This document shows, piece after piece, positions 56,982-64,000 of a stretch of 64,000 nt of DNA (positions are counted from its first letter, which is position 1; every line of letters starts with the position of its first letter). Source of the DNA: Ochotona curzoniae (Eukaryota; Chordata; Mammalia; Lagomorpha; Ochotonidae); assembly GCF_017591425.1 (NCBI RefSeq), contig NW_024466599.1, forward strand, positions 69,172,501-69,236,500, read 5' to 3'. The translations under genes were made by a program, and so were the position numbers. The notes below the pieces were generated by a model. It was not told where the DNA came from and did no database searches. It worked only from the letters and a program-made list of their open reading frames with translations.

Positions 56982-58481
56982 GTATGACCCTTTTGAGCCT
57001 GCACTCTAGCCTGGGGGAGAGAAAAGCAGCAAGCAGGGGGCTATGTTTCTGAGTGGAGAGGGCGTGGAACCTGGACAAGGAGAGGCTGGAGCAAGTGGAG
57101 CAGCCTGCAGTTCATGAGGCAGTCGTCGCCTTCCTCTGAGCTCATGTGTTCTGAGTTCAGGGGGAGTCAGGAAAACTGCCTAGGTCTATGATTTCCTTCA
57201 CCCCCAAGTGATATCGAAGTGCTTGCTGAATTCTAGAAGGATGCAGAAAGAGAGCCAACCAGAGGTGATGGCAGCAGAAGCAGGCAGTGGTATACCCTGG
57301 GCAACGGTGGCACTGCCTGCAGCAGTATCTCACCAGGGCACAGCTACACTCCACCATGGCATGCATCCTTATCTTCACAAAAAGCACTCGTGAGTTCTGA
57401 CGGCTTCTGGAAGTGGGCTTCCTCAGCTGCACCTCCTTGAAGAACCCCACTGTACCCACACCGTGGTTTAACATTGTCAGGCCTTCTATTGTTATTGAAA
57501 ATGATTACCAAAGAGAATGTATGTGTCTTTTCTTTGTGTTTCTCGATGGTAGGACATGCTATTGTGACCTGTAGGTTATTAGTCCATCAGAGCTGAGTGT
57601 TGAAGTTATTACCAGAGTTTTTATTATCCCTGTAAAAGGACACAGGAAGGCCCTTGGTTGTATAGCAGAGAACGTCCTCAAAGGAGCTCCAACGGAAGGG
57701 CCTGGGCAGGCTTGGGGGGACTGGGGCAGCCGCTCCCCTTTCCCTCTCACTTTCTTGTGGAGTCTCAATGGCCTTCATGTGGTTGTCTGCCTGGCTTCCA
57801 GCATTCTGACTTCCTCCACTCACACAGCAGCCAGCATCTGGCTGAGGGTGGCCCCCCTTGGTGGTGGCAGGGAGGGGGTTGCCAAGCTGAAGCTCCCAGG
57901 TGGGCCTGGCTCTTAGCTCATAGGTATGAGTAAGTGGCATGTGGATAAAGTATCTTCTCCCAGTCCTACAGCAGAGGCCAGACAGGGGGCTGTGCTTTGG
58001 GGAGAGCAGGATGGGGGTGCAGCAGGCACTTCTGAATCTGTCTACAAGAGAGCTTTCTGCATTTCCTAAGGACAAAAGAGTGTGACCAAGTCATGGCTTA
58101 ACTCCAGGTTTCTCAGGGCAAGACATCTCATCAAGGCAGACCAGCGTGGCCCTGCAGACCCAGCGTGAGGAAATGAGAAGCTCCTGTGTCACTTCCTGTC
58201 TCACAAGGGAGGTTGGAGGCAGTGCCCAGGGAAGGTCACTCCTAGGACAGCTCAGATGAGCTCTAGGGACTTGGAGTGCTAAGCCCATGGCCTGCTGCCT
58301 CCCTAGTGGAGTGGGCTCTGGCTCCAGGAGAGGTACCAGGATAAGCTGCAGAGAGCTCCTTGGAGTTGTAAGAGAGAATATTCCCAAGACAAGCCCTGGA
58401 GCAAGGATCTGTGTTGTACCTGCAGGCTTGTGGCTCTAAACCTGGCTCTGAACTTTATCATCATTTAAAAAGTGTGTTGTT

Positions 58482-58812
58482 GGGCCCGGCGCAGTGGCGC
58501 AAGTGGTTAAAGTCCTTGCCTAGCACGCCCGGGATCCCATAGGGGCGCCGGTTCTAATCCCGGCAGCCCCGCTTCCCTTCCAGCTCCCTGCCTGTGGCCT
58601 GGGAAAGCAGTCGAGGACAGCCCAAAGCTTTGGGAACCTGCACCCGTGTGGGAGACCCAGAAGAGGCTCCTGGCTTCGGATCGGCATAGTATCGGCCCGT
58701 TGCGCTCACTTGGGGAGTGAATCATCAGATGGAAGATCTTCCTCTCTGTCTCTCCTCTCTGTATATCTGCCTTTCCAATGAAAAAATAATAAAAATAAAT
58801 CTTAAAAAAAAA
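58482..58812 (+). mobile_element. CSINE, youngest-looking copy, exact duplication
   Basis: It starts GGGCCCGGCGCAGTGGCGCA and ends AATAAAAATAAATC plus A-tail. AAAAGTGTGTTGTT flanks it on both sides (ending 58,481; starting 58,811). It lies in the intron 270 bp before a CNGA3 exon and is nearly free of mutations relative to the other copies. Confidence 0.95.
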
Positions 58813-59083
58813 AAGTGTGTTGTTTTGCTGTTCCTATACCTAGCAAGAGTGAGATGGGAGGGAAGCTTGCTAATGTTCCTTTTGAAGGAAAGGACAAAGC
58901 CATTAAAGCAGCCCAGTTGGAGAAAGCCCTGCCCCCTCTGCAGGTGTACAGGGAGAGAAGAGGTCCTTAACAGAGTAGAGATGCCCCCACAGCCTGCTGG
59001 TCATCCCTGTGTCTGCCTGGCCCCTCACTGTCCTTCGTCCATGTCCACTCACTTGCTGCCACCTGTCCTTGTTGCCCTTCCAG

Positions 59084-59260
59084 GTGGCCGCGACTCATCA
59101 TCTCGCTGCGCACCTGGGCCTCCAGGCATTTGCATCCCGAGGAGCAGACACCAGACTCTTTTCTGGAGCGCTTCCACGAAGCTGAGCTCAGAGAGGTGGC
59201 CAGCCAAGAAAGCAACGCTCAGTCAATCTTGGACCAGGAGACGCCAGACAGAGGGGAGAG
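59084..59260 (+). CDS. CNGA3: CNGA3 coding exon (residues 73-131)
   Basis: This exon of 177 bp is split-codon symmetric like its neighbours. The acceptor is TTGTTGCCCTTCCAG at 59,083 and the donor is GAGAG|GTAGGA at 59,261. The frame completes an arginine, then reads [37 protein letters not shown] and TPDRGE. The hydrophobic-aromatic stretch followed by the acidic AELxEV and SQESNAQ motif is diagnostic of the CNGA3 N-terminal domain preceding S1. A longer open frame in a different register overlaps this exon but has no homology; the spliced frame is the one given here. Confidence 0.95.
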
Positions 59261-61694
59261 GTAGGAATCCAACAGGAGGAGGAGGGGCCTCCTGCTGAAG
59301 CTAGGAGCAGTGGCTTCAGCTTCCTCCACCTTTCCTGTCCCTGGAGTAGTCACCCCCCCCCCGCGCCTAAGGTGCTGTGGGGGGACACGGTGTGCTTTAA
59401 CAGTCTCCGCCCTGGTTCCAGGAGCCCTGCAGAGGGAGGACACCTTTGGGCCCAATTGCCCAGCCTAATTTGTTCCTGATTCCATTTTGCAAGAAGTCAG
59501 TTTAGTGGCTCTAGAAATAACATCCTCAGAAACTCATCTGGAGTCACTGGCCTCACCAGTCTCTCTCTGCATGGGGCCCTCATCCCAGGCACCCCGCCAC
59601 CCATCTTGCTCAGAAGCAAGCTGTTTTGTAGCAGGAGAATCGGGCGCAAGTGAATGTGTATGTGCATTCTTGTCGAAAACAGATATACAAGTTGGCCAGA
59701 TTTTGAGAGAGGCACCATTGATAACCCAGATCAGACCAGGAACCATTAGCAGAGTAGGACGGGAGGTAGAGGTGGCTGAGAACAAGAGGAGATTTGCAGG
59801 ACAAGGGTGTGGCCCACCGCTCCACCACGACACAGACCTGTGGTGAGGGACAGGTCCCCCTCTCGCACAGGTGCTGCCTCCCTCCCCATCGTGGCTGGAG
59901 AATCCTCTCCACCTCCACTGCCACCACTCAGAAACAGTTTTCTGAAGGCAGAGAGTTTGTAATGCTGTCTGTGGGCTAGATCTTCAGGAGTGCAGTGACT
60001 AGCGAGATGAAAGGGGAAAGATAAACACGATGGTTGAGGGGCAGACGATCCCTGTGTCATTTGCTGGAGGAACATCCTTGGTTTTCATAGCCATGAAGCC
60101 CCAAGGTCTAGGGCTTAGGGCTGCTACTATGGTGCTCCTTTATCCAGGGGAAGGAAGGCAATGAAATCCCAGGAGAACATGGCCGATCTTCCCGAGGATT
60201 CCACCTCACTTCCATGTGGGTCAACTACGAAACATATACATACTGCTAACATAACCATTCAAGGACATTTCTTGGTAGCAACTACTGTTGGAGACCCCAG
60301 TCCAATCTTCTTTATGGGGAGAGGAGTGAGAATTCCCAGCACAGGTTCAAGTTCATATGAGCCTGGAGTGCAGGTGCTCAGACTCCCAGGGCTACAAGAG
60401 GGAGCCTGGGCAGGGGACAGGAGCCTGGGTACTGGCAAGGGCGTTTCAAGGTTGTTCTTGGCCCTGGGGTTGGGCATCTCCATCCTAAGCAAGTTCCACA
60501 ACTACAACACTTGGGTGCTATTTGCTTGGCACCACAGACAGATGAAAGGGGAAAAGATGGAGGGGGACACAGGAGAGAGAAAAAAGGAGGATGGGAGGTA
60601 GGGGGTGAAAGAAGGGGAAACAAGGCAGCCAGCTGGACTGGTTCACTTCCTTCTGGTCATAGATTCCTTCGCTCAACTGATCATGTTACAGCCAGTAGCT
60701 GGACTACTTCCTTGGACTAGCAGAGATAAATATTAAGATTTCTTGTGCATTTCCCAGTGGGACGGGACGAGCAGACGGTTGAGCTAGGACCACATCAGGG
60801 CAGGCCTGAGGATGCCACAGGAACCTGCTGACTTGCAGGCTTCATGGTGGGCAAGTGAATGTGATAGTGTTAAGATGGCAGTTGGCCAACCAGGGAGGCA
60901 TCGTGGAGGAGAGGGTTTGGGGTTTGGAGGACACAACCTCTCACCTGCAAAGCAAGGTGCATGCAAAGCAGACCTTAGTCCTCCCAGTTTGGGATTGGTG
61001 TATGGGTTAGAGTCCACCATATTCCAGGGACCTGCCTCCCCTCTGCCACTCCCTGGTCTCATGTGGGTTTTAGTTCCTTGAGGATCATCAGGAGAACAGA
61101 ATCAGTTCAGACACAAGTAGGCTCAGCTGCAACCCAGATGGGGCTGGAGCCCCAGGCAGGGGAAGCAACAGCATTGAGCGAGGTGTCCAGTGTCCTGGAG
61201 GAAGGCGCCTGGATATCAGGCTGGAGTGTGACAGGCTGCCAGCTCTGTTCCCTGAGGACTCCCATGAGCGGTCCCTAGGGACCATGAACAGCCTGATCAG
61301 CTCCCTTCCCAGCTCTTAGAGGCTAACTGGCCTTCTGATTTTCTTACACTGCCATGTGGAGCTTGCACTGGCCTGTGAGTGCTGGGAGTTAATGTTCTTC
61401 CTGGTAAAGTTAGAAGGATTTCAAACTGCTAGTGCTCCTTTATCCAGGAGCCTCAGTGGAGCCAAGAGTTCAATCTCTCCTTCCCCAAGAGCTAACTTGT
61501 TTATCTGTCTCTGTCTCTGTCTCTCTCTCTCTCATACATGCCCCCCCTAAATTCTGCCCAAAAATAACAATGCCCTGTGTTCTTCAAGCTGCAGGGAGGG
61601 GGATAGAGGAACTGGGCAGTCACTAGGGGCAAGTGGTCCTGAGGAATTAAAACCAAGTTCGGATCCCCACGATGCTCTCTCTGTGTCCCTGCAG

Positions 61695-61748
61695 TGACTG
61701 GCCGCTGGCCAGAAGCAACACTAATGCCAGCAACAACACAGAGGAGGA
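61695..61748 (+). CDS. CNGA3: CNGA3 54-bp cassette exon (residues 132-149)
   Basis: The acceptor is CTGTGTCCCTGCAG at 61,694 and the donor is GAGGA|GTAAGT at 61,749. The exon adds exactly 18 codons: the T completes AGT, then DWPLARSNTNASNNTEE, leaving GA of a split codon. The NTNxSNNTEE motif matches CNGA3 immediately before the lysine-rich segment that precedes transmembrane segment S1. The length of 54 nt equals the 18-residue difference between the two known human CNGA3 isoforms (694 and 676 aa), so this is very probably the alternatively spliced exon. The next exon (lysine-rich start and S1) is not in the remaining 2.25 kb. Confidence 0.93.
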
Positions 61749-62254
61749 GTAAGTACCCTGCCCCCTGCCAGGCTCCCAGTCATCCTCCTCCTGGTAGAAG
61801 CATAGCCTCTGCTCCTTCCCTGACTAGTCTTACCTCCCACCCTCCCAAAACACCAGTAGACATTCTAGAATCCTGTTCCTCTCATTGGAAGCCCAGTCCT
61901 GGGTTGTGGGGAGGGGATGAGGTCTGTACCACCTTCATTGGTCACATGGTGGTGATGGAGAAAGGCTTTGATCTTCAGCCTCCTGGGTCACTGCGCATTA
62001 GAGGGTACAAACCTGGCACTCCTCCAGCCAGGCAGTGGGCATTGATGAGATGCATTTTCCATCCCACAATGCCAAACTCTGGCCAACAGTGAAGTGCCCT
62101 TGTCTTAAGACTGGTTCATGCCAATTTTGTCATCAGGGCAGGAAATTTACATAGTTCTAGAGAACCCATGTGATTACTTTTTGCCATCATTTGTTGAGCT
62201 GGCAGAGTAGTCTGATATGTGTTTCTTTTTTCCAGAAGTGCCACGTGAGGACAT

Positions 62255-62390
62255 AGCAAGTGTGTGCGTTTGTGTGTGAGTATCTGTGTGAGGAGAAAAC
62301 GTGTGCCTTTGTCTGAGATGATACATGTGCATGTGTGTAAGATTATCTATGTGCATTTGTGTGAAATTGTCTGTGTGCATACATGTGTAA
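62255..62390. repeat. degenerate (GT)n tract
   Basis: Interrupted GTGTGTGCG, GTGTGTGAG, CATGTGTGT and CATTTGTGTG units form a decayed microsatellite in the intron after the 54-bp exon. Confidence 0.75.
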
Positions 62391-62597
62391 TTCTCAGTTT
62401 TTACCGCTTTCTTCTTGAATTCCTTGGGGGCTGAGGATCTTAGTTGGAGATCAGGGGAAAATTGGTAATTAATGAGGACAAAAAAATGCCAGTTTCTTGA
62501 CTTTCAATTAACAAAGAGTATGCCAGGCTTTTTCTTTTTTGCTTTGTTTTGTTTTGTTTTTTCTTTGTTCTCTGGATCAAATTTTTTGTATCTCCCT

Positions 62598-62922
62598 TCC
62601 TTTTTTTTTTTTTAAAGATTTATTTTTATTGGAAAGTCAGATTTACAGAGAAGGACAGACTGAAAGATCTTCCATCCATTGGTCCATTCCCTAAGCAGCT
62701 GCAGTGGCCAGAGCTGAGCTGAGCTGATCTGAAGCCAGGAACTTCTTCCAGGTTTCCCATGTGGGTACAGGGTGCCAAGGCTGTGACCCATCCTGCACTG
62801 CTTTCTCAGGCCACAGGCAAGGAGCTGGTTGGGAGGTGGAGCAGCCGGGATATGAACCAGCCTGTATGGGAAGCCAGCGCTGCATAGGGAGAATGAGCAT
62901 GCTGTTCTACTGTGCTGGCCCC
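62598..62922 (-). mobile_element. CSINE, full length
   Basis: Poly-T and AAAGATTTATTTTTATTGG to CTGTGCTGGCCCC in the inverted order. Confidence 0.88.
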
Positions 62923-63814
62923 TCCTCAGCTTCTGTGTGCTGCAGCTGGGATGCGGACAAGGATGGCAGTGGCTGGCCCTGATGTGTCAAGTTCTTTTCA
63001 GATGGCTCCACATCTCCGCCAGTCACCAAAGTACAAGATTAGGAATTTTCACAGAATAGAGACTCCTGGGCACGGAAGACAGGGCAACTAATTTTTTTTT
63101 TTTTTATGGATGCCATCCTGCACATTTCCATCGCGTTTGCTCTTAAATCCATGGATCCTGAATGATTTCTTTGTGTCAGCCCAAACTGCTCCCCATCCAA
63201 ACCAGCATTATCTCTGCAAATTGTGGAATTCTTCTGTAGATAACTACTTTTTTTCCTAGGCTCCCTACAGTTTGGTAGTCAAATGCCTTGCAAGGCGGTG
63301 GCCCAGGAGCCCCCAAATCCTGGACAAGGCAAGCTGAACCCTGTGCAATGGACCCCACGCAGAGCTGAGTGCTCCCGATAAGCTAGTAGGCGGCGCCCTC
63401 TGCTGGCAACATGACATTAACACTCCAGTGAAGGCAAACCTACCCCAGGGAATCACCTTGTCAGAGCACAGGAAGGAAGACTTGGCTCTTCTTCACCAGC
63501 TTCAATCATCGTAACAGTAGATTGAAGAGATGGGTACAACATACAGGTGGTTTCTGACTTGCCATGATTCAACCTGTGATTTTTTTTTTACTACACTAGC
63601 GTGAAAGCAATATGTGTTGAGTGGAAACCATGCACTGAATTTTGAAATTAGGTATTTTCCTGAGTTACCACTGTATGACTTGATCTAGGAGCATATGATT
63701 TATATATAATACATAATGTGTGCACAATACACCCATACACACACAAAGATTACTTATATCTCAACTTAGGATCTCAAGTGACCTGACTTCTTTGTGTATT
63801 GGGTTCCTCTGGTT

Positions 63815-63925
63815 TATATGCTAGGGATTGTAATATTGCCTATAAGATTGTATGAAGAGTAAATATGATATGTATGTTAGGTGCTTAGAATGGTGCTGTA
63901 TAGAGTGCTTAGTAAATACTGACCA
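63815..63925 (+). repeat. MIR 3' fragment
   Basis: TGTATGAAGAGTAAATATGATATG and GGTGCTTAGAATGGTGCTGTATAGAGTGCTTAGTAAATA follow the MIR 3' part. Confidence 0.7.
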
Positions 63926-64000
63926 GTGTGGTGGGCAGGAACCCCTTGTCCCGAGATATGTCTACCATCCTGATCCTTGGTACCTAGGTGTAGGTTAACA

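Larger units (their letters stand above)
35164..64000 (+). other. CNGA3: CNGA3 gene 5' part: introns and window-edge truncation
   Basis: Introns of about 12.4 kb (35,164-47,557, if exon 1 is right), 9.2 kb (47,692-56,864), 2.1 kb (56,982-59,083) and 2.4 kb (59,261-61,694) separate the exons, and the last intron runs off the window. They contain SINEs, MIRs, one L1 fragment and one mariner-like element, and no other coding exon I could support. The stretches 35,700-38,690, 42,400-44,700, 57,000-58,480 and 59,300-61,690 hold no recognised repeat apart from fragments and no gene, except for the regulatory motifs listed separately. Confidence 0.75.

Noticed and set aside
58717..59298. 193-codon open frame on + overlapping the third CNGA3 coding exon
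   Set aside because: Its first part is SINE tail and intron, and over the exon it uses a different register from the CNGA3-like frame. The spliced frame has clear homology and splice sites; this one has neither.
61749..64000. Search for the next CNGA3 exon (lysine-rich start and S1)
   Set aside because: No acceptor followed by a lysine-rich frame leading into a hydrophobic segment was found. The CCAGAAGTGCC near 62,235 does not read as CNGA3.
1..64000. CRISPR arrays, operons, insertion sequences or phage-like modules
   Set aside because: The sequence is vertebrate nuclear DNA with spliced exons and SINEs; no regularly spaced identical repeats or dense coding runs exist.

Overview
This window is nuclear DNA from a mammal, most likely a lagomorph and probably a pika (Ochotona). 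Roughly forty copies of one tRNA-derived SINE are scattered through it. Their consensus opens with GGGCCCGGCGCAGTGG, contains a CCCATATGGG block and ends in an AATAAA-type A-rich tail. This is the lagomorph C-repeat (CSINE) family in a form that differs from the rabbit consensus I know. The exons show normal GT-AG splicing, and long introns and ancient mammalian repeats (MIR, L1, mariner-like, LTR) fill the rest. The species call is inference; the two genes are recognised from their protein sequence.

Region 1 (about 1-15,140, + strand) holds the 3' end of VWA3B. Four exons at 1647-1771, 2414-2551, 6570-6670 and 14039-14285 join in frame and encode the C-terminal DUF4537-like region, a lysine-rich tail and a stop. 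A likely 3' UTR follows, with a poly(A) signal at 15,117.

Region 2 (about 15,140-34,850) is intergenic. I see only repeats: SINEs, sense and antisense L1 fragments, LTR-like pieces, and a GC-rich stretch with degenerate monomer-like units near 20.1-20.8 kb.

Region 3 (about 34,850 to the window end, + strand) is the 5' part of CNGA3, the cone cyclic-nucleotide-gated channel alpha subunit. A CpG island at about 34.85-35.7 kb contains a plausible non-coding exon 1 with a splice donor at 35,164. Coding exons follow at 47,558-47,691 (ATG at 47,591), 56,865-56,981, 59,084-59,260 and 61,695-61,748. Together they encode about the first 149 residues, all of the cytoplasmic N-terminus. The transmembrane, pore and cyclic-nucleotide-binding exons lie beyond the window. 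The order VWA3B then CNGA3, both on +, matches human 2q11.2.

The most interesting non-coding signal is in CNGA3 intron 1 at 36,927-37,079. It has a perfect 13-bp inverted repeat carrying two AP-1-type sites, followed about 80 bp later by two RFX X-boxes 23 bp apart, one of them a full 14-bp palindrome. It looks like a compact enhancer. The second most interesting is an inverted composite SINE at 41,989-42,381 flanked by one exact target-site duplication. I found no novel protein-coding system and no prokaryotic, CRISPR or structural RNA gene.
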